Shown piece after piece: positions 1 through 7,057 of a DNA stretch of 7,756 nucleotides (position 1 is the stretch's first letter; each line of letters begins with the position of its first letter). The DNA comes from Ignavibacteria bacterium UBA2373 (GTDB lineage: Bacteria; Bacteroidota; Ignavibacteria; Kapaibacteriales; UBA961), in the NCBI GenBank assembly GCA_002344005.1, contig DDTD01000004.1, forward strand, positions 1-7,756, written 5' to 3'. The translations under genes were made by a program, and so were the position numbers. A model generated the notes under the pieces. It did not search any database. It worked only from the letters and a program-made list of their open reading frames with translations, and had not been told where the DNA came from.

Positions 1-2661
1 TGGATAGAATAATGTATCTACAGGGTTATCTCTCATGGCAGCACCATCTTTGATAGTTGCTATCATTGAGTAGTTGTCTCCGTCAAAGAAATTTGTTTTC
101 GCAATCGTTAAATCCATTGTACGAGTACCGCTGATTTTGCCCGGTTGATCAAATAATGGTGAACCACCTTTAGACCAACGGAAACTTACCCATGATGGAG
201 CAGGAGTACCTGAAGCAGCATCATAGATTGTCGTTTGGACACCATCTATATTAGTACGAATAATCGGACGAGAACGTAAGGTAATATCACCGCCTGTACA
301 AGTACTGTCAATAGGACCTGAAGCAAATGTCACGACCGGTACTAACTCATGTGCTCCCATATACGGAGGGGTCATACGAGCTGTGGTATTGATATCATCG
401 GCTACATTACCTACTGCCGTATTATTGAAAGCAGGTGTACCGCGAAGTTGGCTTTCCGGTTGAGTTAAAAATGTTGATGTTGCACCGGTAAATACCAAAG
501 GTATAGAACGTGAGTTCAACTCAAATGTACCGGAACGAAATGCTGTCAAATTTGTACGATTGGCAGAAGTATGCCAGCCAAGATTTGCGCCCGCCGTAAA
601 TAAATTATTCCAATCCGATTGGGTCGGGAAACCACTTACAGCAATATAATATGCATAACCGAGACCACGATTGTAAAAAATATTATTCACAACACGCAAA
701 CCTGTTGGAAGTGATGCACTGATATTAAATGCAGCAGCAGTCGCGCTCGCCGGTGTATTAACATTAACAGTGTTATGAAAAACATTGGTATTTGTTGCAG
801 AAACAACCGAAATACCCATTGCAACACTTGAAATACCATTACCAACATTAATCATATTATTGGCAATTGATGCAGGAAGTGCGGGGGGTGCGGTGTTTGT
901 ATTGAAACGGATACCAGTGCCTAAGGTGGTCATCGCTATTCTATTGCGTGCTATAACAGCATCATTCACAAGTCTGTCAAGGTTAATACCAAATGCACCG
1001 GAAGGATTCACAGTTGAACCATTGACTTGATTATTAGTAATCCGTGGTGCTGTTGCTCTTTGGACATAAATACCTTGTGTAAAAAATCCGTTAAGAGTAT
1101 TATTGCTTATCACAAGATTACTTATAGGATTACCGCTCACACCACCGTCAATCATCACACCAATATCACCATTAGTAAATGTATTATTGCTAATACTAAG
1201 ATTGGTTGGGGCATTTGTCGGTTCAGAGTAAATCAAAGCATCATTTGCACCACCAATAATCGCACTTCTTCCTTGAAAACGACAATTAGAAATAGTCACA
1301 TTATCTGTTCCATTGCGCAACCAGAAATTACGTCCGGCAACGGCTGAAGCAGTATTAACAGCAAAAGTCATATTACGGAATGTGATATTATCGGCACCAT
1401 TTAATTGAACGGTATGATTGTTCAATGATGTATTAGCAGATGAAACAATCACATTATTGACATTGCCACCGGCTGCGGCATCTGCTGTAAATGTCACAGG
1501 ACGCGCAGGTGAACTACCGGGAATGCCTTGTACAGTCTGAGATATTTGACCAATAAGCATTTGTTCATTATAAGTACCCGGACGCACTCTAAATTCGACT
1601 GCTCCCAGAATACCACCAAATGTTAGAGCCGCAGAAACATCTGTAAGATTGGCAAACCATTGACCGGGGACAGGTGCTCCACTTACATAATAAATACTTG
1701 GGTTGAGTGGGTCTGTACTACCATTCAAAGCCATTGCTACAAATCCTGTTAAAGAATTATTAGCTAAATTACCATCGCCGGGACCTTGTGATCCAGCAGC
1801 ATTAGTTAGATTAATGGATACTGTATAAGGTTGAAGCGGATCACTGAGTGCTAAGTTCGATGCTAATGGTACATAGACCGTACCACCAACAGGTAAATTA
1901 CCCGACCAGTTTACGGAACCACTGCGGTTTGCAGGACCAGTAATGGTATAGTTAGCAGTTACTGCTGTTAAAGCACCACCACTGACATTCTGAAGAATAA
2001 AACCAATATCATATGTACCGGCACCCACTGGAGGATTAATTGCGGTAGAACTTCCCGGATTTGCTAATACAATAGCCACAGGTGAAGGATCAGGTGTAGG
2101 GGGAGTTATTGTTATGGTATATGCTTCAGATTCTCCATAAGTATAATAGCATGGATCCGTATCTGCCACATAAGTATCTTGATAGTATTGCGTACGAATC
2201 ATCATTCGACGTGTCCCATTGACCGATGCCGGAGGGGTAAATGTCCCCGTGATATCAGATTCTACATCTTGTGTACCACCTTGAAACATAATGCGTTCTG
2301 ATGTTTCAAAGATATTGTTATTATTGTAATCAATCCAAGCATATACCCAGCCTTGACCATTGGCTGCCCAGGAACCATTAAAGCGTGTACGGACCGTAAG
2401 TGTGTTCGTTGCACCTGCTAATGCACGATGTCCTTGATCGCCATAAAATGTAAATGAACCAGTACATCCGGACGCATATTGCACGGTATTGACTGTAACA
2501 CGGGTAATGATTGTTTCATAAGGATTCACACATGCTCCAAATGACAAAGGCGTACATTGTGCAGATGCCTCTTCTGTAGTGAAGAAAGTAGCCAAGATTA
2601 ACATCATACAGGCATAAAGTAATTGCCTGTAACTTGTTAATCTAATCGTAGATAATGCCAT
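1..2661 (-). CDS. Large secreted GEVED / beta-helix / Ig-like surface protein (3' end outside window)
   Basis: The frame is open from an ATG at 2661-2659 to the left edge, giving 887 residues with no stop; the C-terminus lies outside the window. A GGGAG ribosome site sits six bases before the ATG. Residues 1-35 form a Sec signal peptide (hydrophobic LLYACMMLILATFF, likely cut after EASA). Residues about 45-185 match a GEVED domain: an Asp/Asn-rich WIDYNNNNIFE segment and the terminal GESEAYTI signature. Residues about 193-310 resemble a CARDB-type beta-sandwich (DGNLANNSLTGFV). Residues about 322-670 look like a right-handed parallel beta-helix, with nine [IV]-x-N-N-type coils between 425 and 660. 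Residues about 774-887 begin an Ig-like domain (FRWSKGG, then DGDNYSI). By family analogy it is an exported adhesin or structural surface protein, and a T9SS sorting domain at its missing C-terminus is likely but unseen. No catalytic residues were recognised, so a polysaccharide-degrading role for the helix is possible but unsupported. Confidence 0.93.
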   Translation of the reverse strand, partial: MALSTIRLTSYRQLLYACMMLILATFFTTEEASAQCTPLSFGACVNPYETIITRVTVNTVQYASGCTGSFTFYGDQGHRALAGATNTLTVRTRFNGSWAANGQGWVYAWIDYNNNNIFETSERIMFQGGTQDVESDITGTFTPPASVNGTRRMMIRTQYYQDTYVADTDPCYYTYGESEAYTITITPPTPDPSPVAIVLANPGSSTAINPPVGAGTYDIGFILQNVSGGALTAVTANYTITGPANRSGSVNWSGNLPVGGTVYVPLASNLALSDPLQPYTVSINLTNAAGSQGPGDGNLANNSLTGFVAMALNGSTDPLNPSIYYVSGAPVPGQWFANLTDVSAALTFGGILGAVEFRVRPGTYNEQMLIGQISQTVQGIPGSSPARPVTFTADAAAGGNVNNVIVSSANTSLNNHTVQLNGADNITFRNMTFAVNTASAVAGRNFWLRNGTDNVTISNCRFQGRSAIIGGANDALIYSEPTNAPTNLSISNNTFTNGDIGVMIDGGVSGNPISNLVISNNTLNGFFTQGIYVQRATAPRITNNQVNGSTVNPSGAFGINLDRLVNDAVIARNRIAMTTLGTGIRFNTNTAPPALPASIANNMINVGNGISSVAMGISVVSATNTNVFHNTVNVNTPASATAAAFNISASLPTGLRVVNNIFYNRGLGYAYYIAVSGFPTQSDWNNLFTAGANLGWHTSANRTNLTAFRSGTFELNSRSIPLVFTGATSTFLTQPESQLRGTPAFNNTAVGNVADDINTTARMTPPYMGAHELVPVVTFASGPIDSTCTGGDITLRSRPIIRTNIDGVQTTIYDAASGTPAPSWVSFRWSKGGSPLFDQPGKISGTRTMDLTIAKTNFFDGDNYSMIATIKDGAAMRDNPVDTLFYP

Positions 2662-2667
2662 AAAAGA

Positions 2668-2672
2668 CTCCC
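2668..2672 (-). promoter_or_regulatory. Ribosome binding site of the GEVED/beta-helix gene
   Basis: On the minus strand GGGAG lies six bases upstream of the ATG at 2661. It supports this start over the internal Met codons inside the signal peptide (residues 19-20), which would cut off the basic n-region. Confidence 0.6.
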
Positions 2673-2685
2673 GATTAAGTGGATG

Positions 2686-2701
2686 ATAAAATATATTTTA
2701 T
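2686..2701. repeat. 16-base perfect AT-only palindrome in the leader of the GEVED gene
   Basis: ATAAAATATATTTTAT is a perfect inverted repeat with no spacer. It is centred at 2693/2694, about 33 bases upstream of the ATG at 2661. It lies just downstream of the predicted transcription start, where a dimeric regulator could bind. It contains no G or C, so chance in AT-rich DNA is a real alternative. Confidence 0.4.
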
Positions 2702-2718
2702 AGTGATAAACTCTTTTG

Positions 2719-2747
2719 ATTCTAACATAAATAGCTCGACTACCCAA
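2719..2747 (-). promoter_or_regulatory. Candidate sigma-70-like promoter for the GEVED/beta-helix gene
   Basis: On the minus strand TTGGGT (2747-2742) and TAGAAT (2724-2719) are separated by exactly 17 bases. The -10 element matches TATAAT at five of six positions, but the -35 keeps only the TTG. Transcription would start near 2712, giving a leader of about 50 bases. A second -10-like TATAAA (2702-2697) lies downstream without a good -35. In AT-rich DNA such matches arise by chance, and Bacteroidota primary promoters often follow a different consensus, so this is tentative. Confidence 0.3.
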
Positions 2748-2805
2748 TTCATCTAGGGTATTTTATTGAAATCCGCTAAGCAAAATAACTCATTTTTATG
2801 AATTC

Positions 2806-3201
2806 TTACATATCTTCTACACATTTTTTTGACAATTCTCTCAAAAGTTGTCCCATATTCTCGAACTGTTTAACCCTTTTCTTCATCAAAATTGTGTCAT
2901 TTTGGCTCATCTTTGAAGTAATCGAAAAGATAGTATCTTTTTCTACATCCCGAAATTTTTGTATCATGATTAATGAAATTTCCTCCCTATACTTCTCCGT
3001 ACATATCTGATGTGCCTGGTCACCAAGTTTCATATGTTCACGCATACATTCACACCAATCATTAAGAGTCGTTTTGGCTCTTTCATCACTCGTCGGAGCG
3101 ACACATGAAACTACTAAACATGTAATGACACAGAAAATTACATTTTGTAACAGAAAAATGAGAGAAAAAAGTTTTCTACTGTTTTGTTGCTTAGTTATCA
3201 T
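2806..3201 (-). CDS. Small Cys-rich lipoprotein of unknown function, 131 aa
   Basis: This is a complete ORF with an ATG at 3201 and a TAA at 2808-2806. The N-terminus has basic residues (K4, R9, K10), a hydrophobic stretch at about 11-31 and a lipobox V30-V-S-C33, so the product is predicted to be lipidated on Cys33 after signal peptidase II cleavage. The mature part of about 99 residues is charged and probably helical. It has a C50-x-C52 pair, C67 and a near-terminal C127, which could form two disulfides or a metal site. The CxC-helix-C arrangement resembles small uncharacterised Bacteroidota lipoproteins, but I cannot name a family. The gene starts 21 bases after the stop of the FG-GAP/UnbV gene on the same strand, so they are probably co-transcribed and may act together in the envelope. 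It is preferred over the plus-strand ORFs overlapping it because it has a signal peptide, lipobox, ribosome site and operon spacing. Confidence 0.85.
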   Translation of the reverse strand: MITKQQNSRKLFSLIFLLQNVIFCVITCLVVSCVAPTSDERAKTTLNDWCECMREHMKLGDQAHQICTEKYREEISLIMIQKFRDVEKDTIFSITSKMSQNDTILMKKRVKQFENMGQLLRELSKKCVEDM

Positions 3202-3208
3202 TGGATTA

Positions 3209-3215
3209 CCATCCT
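3209..3215 (-). promoter_or_regulatory. Ribosome binding site of the lipoprotein gene
   Basis: AGGATGG on the minus strand lies within the 21-base gap after the upstream stop. Its AGGA core is ten bases before the ATG at 3201. It supports this start and independent initiation within a shared transcript. Confidence 0.5.
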
Positions 3216-3222
3216 ATTTACC

Positions 3223-6200
3223 TTACTTGAGAATAATCTTTTTGACTTGCTTACTTTTTATTAAGAAGTTGGCACTTTGGCTCAAATAACCGGAGCCACA
3301 GTAAAACTCATGCTTTCTCTGTTTCCCGTTTTTTAACTCTACCATAGCATATCGTTGTGTTGGGGTAATAGTGATAATCTCAGAGGTAAGAGGTCTTGTT
3401 ACAAATGTTTGAACATAACCACCATTGACGGGGGCACATAAAGTAATCCGTGCATTGCTATGAGATGGCAAAGCAATTATTCCCCTTGAGTCTCCATGAA
3501 TACAGATTCCACTATGAAGTGCATCTTGGGGTATAAACCCACCTTTTCCATCACCCCTTAAGAGTAAACCATAGCCGGCATCATAACGCCATGCTTCGAC
3601 ATCCGGTCCATAAAAATTACCTGATATAACAATATCAAGATTACCATCTTCATCAAAATCTTGAATAGCCGAACCCAAGATGGGTGCTATCTGAGCCAAT
3701 GCCGGTAAATTCTTTGCTCTAAACTTACCATTACCGAGATTTTCCACATAAAGACTGTGTACACAGTTTAGAAGCATTTTTTGCGATGAATCAAGAGATT
3801 CTTTTGAAAAGACATCATCGAAACTTAACTGAACATAATCTCTGTACAAAGGGAATCTTTTTCGTAAAATGGGCATTTGATTATAGAATGCCATAAGTGA
3901 GCGAACCGCATAGCGTTTATCATTCTCCCAATAGGTCATCAAATGATCTGCACTGCCATTTTTATCAAAATCGTTGGCAAAAAATTCAATCGGATATTTT
4001 TCAGACCCCCTATAGCGTATATTTGGTCCAAAATTGCCAACAACATAATCAATATCGCCATCATTGTCAAAGTCACCTCCATTAATGCTGTTCCACCAAC
4101 CATGCAATCCATTAATACCCGTTATTTCTGTGATTTCGGTTAATTGCCCACCATTATTTTTAAAAAATCGTATTGGTGACCATTCCCCAACAACAATTAA
4201 ATCAAGCCAATTATCATTATCAAAATCTGTCCACAATGCGGATTGCACCATTGAAGGATTAGCGATAAATACTGATGCGATATTTTCTGTTACATCAATA
4301 AAAACACCATTATTATTAATAAGAATATAACTTCGCGGCATTGAAGGATAGTTTCCTGCATTATTTCGGCCACCGACAAATAAATCCATATCTCCATCAT
4401 TATCTATATCCCCTGCGACCACACAAGAAGTACTCGTTAACATAACAGGCAATGTTCCAAGGGAATAATTGCCCTTACCATCATTAATATATAAACGATC
4501 CTGCATACGTTCGGGCTCATCCGTGATAGATTCATTACCGCCATTGGCAACATACAAATCCATATCGTTATCGTTGTCTATATCTAAGAATATAGCACCT
4601 TGCTGTTCACAAATAGTATCGAAAGCCACTTGACGTGACTCAATAAAACTTCCCGATATTGTCTGTAACAATAAACGCGGGCGACTATTTTCGGGTGACG
4701 ATATATAAACATCATATAATCCATCATTGTTGACATCAGCCGTTGCTATACCCGGACCATTCATTGACAAACGTTTAGGTAATAATCTTTCACGGAAAAA
4801 ATCATCAAATACATTTTCTTGATGTTTATAAGGTATTGTTACAAGATTTTTTACAAACAATGGCTCCACCCTGTCTTCTTTTGCAGAAATAAGTTTCTTT
4901 TGTTGTTTTGAAGGTGTTTTGCTATATGTTATAGTAAGTTTTTTATTAATAGTAATATTTTTTAGTTCTTGCTTAGTTCCATCTGGCCACAGCACATGTA
5001 ATTCTTTTAATGGTTTATTACTCGGAAACCCAAAATAAGCACAAGCATCCACAGATGAAACAAATCCGCGTGTACGCTGTAATTCTACGGACTGCCATAC
5101 AGTATCTTGAAGCACCTTAATTCGTGCACCGAGTCCTTCTGTGTTTTTATCCTTATATTCGAGATACACTGTTAAATAATTTTTCTTTCCTTTATCATTT
5201 ATGGTATTTTTATATATGGTTGCCAATGAATCAATATTATTAACAACAAGATCTACATCTCCATCATTATCAAAATCTGCATAAGCAAAAGCCACACTAT
5301 TATACGGCTCTGTAAACCCCCATGCTTCGCTCACTTGATGAAATTGTAGATTCCCTCCATTTTTATATAAATAATTATTGACATGTGTTCGGGGAATATT
5401 ACGAAAAATCTGTGTGTAATCAGTTTCAAGATTTCGATCAGTATTGATATTGAGTCCTTTGACAAATTCAAGTGCTTCTTTACCTATACCTAATTGTAGA
5501 AGTGTTTCAGAAGTGATACCGAATTTTGTAAAGTCTCTGTCCATCACATCCCATGTTAAACCATTAACAACCATTAAATCTTTCCAACCATCTAAATCGA
5601 AATCGGCAAACATAGTCGCCCAACTCCATTCAGTCGCCGCTGTACCCGCCATATATGCAATGTCGGAAAATGTTGTATCCTTACGATTGAGAAACATACA
5701 GTTTTTAATCATTTGTGATGAATCAAATGCCATGCTAAATGACGACATTGTCTCGAATTGTGTATTACGACGAGCATGATTCTCAGGCAACATATCTACT
5801 GAATAAATATCCAAATAATTATCATTATTAAAATCAGCAATATCATTACCCATACTAAACAATGCAGTATGTTTCATTGCTTTTTTAGTTATATCTGAAA
5901 AAGTACCATCTTTATTGTTAAGATATAAATGATCAGGTTCTTCAAAATCATTAGCAATGTACAAATCCAACCAACCATCATTATTAATATCGCCTGCCGT
6001 ACAACTTAATCCAAAACCTTCATGACGTATTCCTGCTTGTTCTGCCACATCAGTAAAGGTCATATCACCGTTATTACGGAACAATTGGCTTCGTACTCCT
6101 TTATGTAAAAATCCGGGACGGTCAATGCCATTGAGTACCACAAATAAATCTAGATCACCATCATTATCATAATCAAAAAAAGTTCCTTGTATAGAATTAG

Positions 6201-6744
6201 CAACAGTTGCAAGTCCCATCTCTTGTGCTTTATCGGTGAACGTTCCGTCGCCATTATTAATAAACATTTTATTAGCATCAAATCCATACTTAGCTACAAA
6301 GATATCTAAATCATTATCACCGTCGATATCTACCATAGTTGTACCAAAAGATGCTCCTATTGAATCATTCACACCCATTGAAGCAGGTACTTCTTCAAAT
6401 CGTAAATCTCCTTTATTGATATACAATTTATTCGGAGCCATAAAACGGGTTAAGTATATATCAACCAAACCATCCTTGTTAATATCGCCGACAGCAACTC
6501 CTCCACCGGCTATAGAAAACAATGTACTGCCTGTTTTAAAGGATTGTGGACCGGGAACTAAATTAAGAAAATTGAGACCTGTTTTGTCATTTTCTAATAA
6601 TTGAAAAATAGGAGATTCAACAGCAAAAGGTTCCAAAGGTCGAGGCTGCATAGATCTTTGGATATGTGAATGCTTTGGCTTCTGTGCTGAAACTATGCTC
6701 ATGGATGACAAGAGCAAGATTATCAATATGGTGATTTTTTTCAT
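3223..6744 (-). CDS. CRTAC1-like FG-GAP/VCBS repeat protein with central UnbV/ASPIC domain, 1173 aa
   Basis: This complete gene encodes a large exported protein with a Sec signal peptide (residues 1-20, hydrophobic ITILIILLLSS, likely cut at SA-Q21). There is no Cys at the cleavage site. Fourteen Asp-rich FG-GAP calcium motifs (D-x-[DN]-x-[DN]-x-x-x-D) start at residues 87, 139, 191, 252, 304, 381, 490, 670, 721, 779, 840, 891, 925 and 1029. Seven lie on each side of a UnbV/ASPIC domain at about 519-607 (GLGARI, GFVSS, YFGF, LWPDGT). Such motifs form beta-propeller blades in integrin-like proteins. The N-terminal FQLLENDKTGLNF, the DFDKNGSADH and QMP-x-LRKRF block near 925-964, GNFYGPDVE at 1042-1050 and the terminal GSGYLSQS are hallmarks I recall from the roughly 1,100-residue Bacteroidota family, so it appears full length. 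No T9SS sorting domain is present. The role is probably envelope binding or scaffolding; the substrate is unknown. A lipoprotein gene follows 21 bases downstream. No Shine-Dalgarno precedes the ATG, as is common in this phylum. Confidence 0.96.
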   Translation of the reverse strand: MKKITILIILLLSSMSIVSAQKPKHSHIQRSMQPRPLEPFAVESPIFQLLENDKTGLNFLNLVPGPQSFKTGSTLFSIAGGGVAVGDINKDGLVDIYLTRFMAPNKLYINKGDLRFEEVPASMGVNDSIGASFGTTMVDIDGDNDLDIFVAKYGFDANKMFINNGDGTFTDKAQEMGLATVANSIQGTFFDYDNDGDLDLFVVLNGIDRPGFLHKGVRSQLFRNNGDMTFTDVAEQAGIRHEGFGLSCTAGDINNDGWLDLYIANDFEEPDHLYLNNKDGTFSDITKKAMKHTALFSMGNDIADFNNDNYLDIYSVDMLPENHARRNTQFETMSSFSMAFDSSQMIKNCMFLNRKDTTFSDIAYMAGTAATEWSWATMFADFDLDGWKDLMVVNGLTWDVMDRDFTKFGITSETLLQLGIGKEALEFVKGLNINTDRNLETDYTQIFRNIPRTHVNNYLYKNGGNLQFHQVSEAWGFTEPYNSVAFAYADFDNDGDVDLVVNNIDSLATIYKNTINDKGKKNYLTVYLEYKDKNTEGLGARIKVLQDTVWQSVELQRTRGFVSSVDACAYFGFPSNKPLKELHVLWPDGTKQELKNITINKKLTITYSKTPSKQQKKLISAKEDRVEPLFVKNLVTIPYKHQENVFDDFFRERLLPKRLSMNGPGIATADVNNDGLYDVYISSPENSRPRLLLQTISGSFIESRQVAFDTICEQQGAIFLDIDNDNDMDLYVANGGNESITDEPERMQDRLYINDGKGNYSLGTLPVMLTSTSCVVAGDIDNDGDMDLFVGGRNNAGNYPSMPRSYILINNNGVFIDVTENIASVFIANPSMVQSALWTDFDNDNWLDLIVVGEWSPIRFFKNNGGQLTEITEITGINGLHGWWNSINGGDFDNDGDIDYVVGNFGPNIRYRGSEKYPIEFFANDFDKNGSADHLMTYWENDKRYAVRSLMAFYNQMPILRKRFPLYRDYVQLSFDDVFSKESLDSSQKMLLNCVHSLYVENLGNGKFRAKNLPALAQIAPILGSAIQDFDEDGNLDIVISGNFYGPDVEAWRYDAGYGLLLRGDGKGGFIPQDALHSGICIHGDSRGIIALPSHSNARITLCAPVNGGYVQTFVTRPLTSEIITITPTQRYAMVELKNGKQRKHEFYCGSGYLSQSANFLIKSKQVKKIILK

Positions 6745-6775
6745 ATCGAGTATATTGGTGATATTTTTATCTTTA

Positions 6776-6783
6776 CAAAAATA
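6776..6783 (-). promoter_or_regulatory. Weak candidate Bacteroidota-type -7 element for the FG-GAP/UnbV gene
   Basis: TATTTTTG on the minus strand fits the Bacteroidota -7 consensus TAnnTTTG and lies 31 bases before the ATG. A TTG at 6802-6800 is only 16 bases further upstream, shorter than the usual spacing to the -33 element. The match is therefore incomplete and may be chance in an AT-rich leader. Confidence 0.2.
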
Positions 6784-6985
6784 TACTGTGAATACTAAAC
6801 AATATATATTTTTTCTGCTTCAATCGCTAAAATGTAAAAAGCAAAGAGGCGAACACATTTACATACAGTATTTAATGAAACTCCTAATTCTCAATAATAG
6901 CCAAGTGCGTTTATTACAATATACGTCTATTATTAACCTTTGATTTCTCTTACTTTATCAATCTAATGCAAAGATTCATTTACAT

Positions 6986-7017
6986 AAAAAAAGCCGATGA
7001 TTGACTCATCGGCTTTT
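6986..7017 (-). terminator. Rho-independent terminator of the Ig-like/T9SS cargo gene
   Basis: A 12-bp perfect stem (6989-7000 with 7006-7017; GC-rich core GCCGATGA/TCATCGGC) closes a five-base loop. Read on the minus strand it is followed by a run of seven T (6992-6986), and it starts 41 bases after the stop codon at 7058. The plus-strand reading has only four T after the stem, so it should act mainly on the minus strand. It separates this transcript from the FG-GAP/lipoprotein unit. Confidence 0.9.
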
Positions 7018-7057
7018 CAATTTACGAAAGTTTTTTCGCTTTCATGACATCAAGGAC

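Larger units (their letters stand above)
6745..7057. other. Intergenic region of 313 bases: terminator and AT-rich leader
   Basis: The right part holds the terminator of the Ig-like/T9SS cargo gene. The remainder (about 6745-6985) is very AT-rich and presumably carries the promoter of the FG-GAP/UnbV gene; only the weak element at 6776-6783 was found. A plus-strand ORF crossing it (6695-6943) begins inside the FG-GAP gene and has no recognisable protein character. I see no tRNA, riboswitch or conserved small RNA. The short direct repeat CATTTACATA (6856-6865 and 6977-6986) is probably coincidental. Confidence 0.6.

Noticed and set aside
785..1347. Two plus-strand ORFs (785-1030 and 1027-1347)
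   Set aside because: They lie inside the continuous minus-strand beta-helix coding region and have low-complexity, non-protein-like content; they are shadows.
2741..2760. TACCC...GGGTA hairpin as a terminator after the lipoprotein gene
   Set aside because: The stem is only five base pairs with a ten-base loop and no U-tract follows on the minus strand.
2798..3289. Plus-strand ORFs at 2798-3010 and 3074-3289, the second with a hydrophobic C-terminal stretch that could look like a membrane peptide
   Set aside because: They are antisense to the lipoprotein gene and to the 3' end of the FG-GAP gene. The hydrophobic run is the complement of AT-rich coding sequence, and the minus-strand ORF has a lipobox and a ribosome site.
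3640..6490. Recurring plus-strand words such as CCATCATTATCAAAATC that look like DNA repeats
   Set aside because: They are the complement of codons for the repeated D-x-D-N-D-G-x-x-D calcium motif, vary in sequence and spacing, and need no separate DNA-level explanation.
3897..6604. Plus-strand ORFs at 3897-4085, 3943-4143, 4064-4330, 5444-5779 and 6236-6604
   Set aside because: All fall within the 1,173-residue FG-GAP/UnbV gene. Their Ser/Pro/Ile-rich translations are the reverse reading of repeated Asp/Asn codons.
7026..7043. GAAAG...CTTTC inverted repeat just after the stop of the T9SS cargo gene
   Set aside because: It has a weak five-base stem, and the much stronger terminator at 6986-7017 explains transcript ending.
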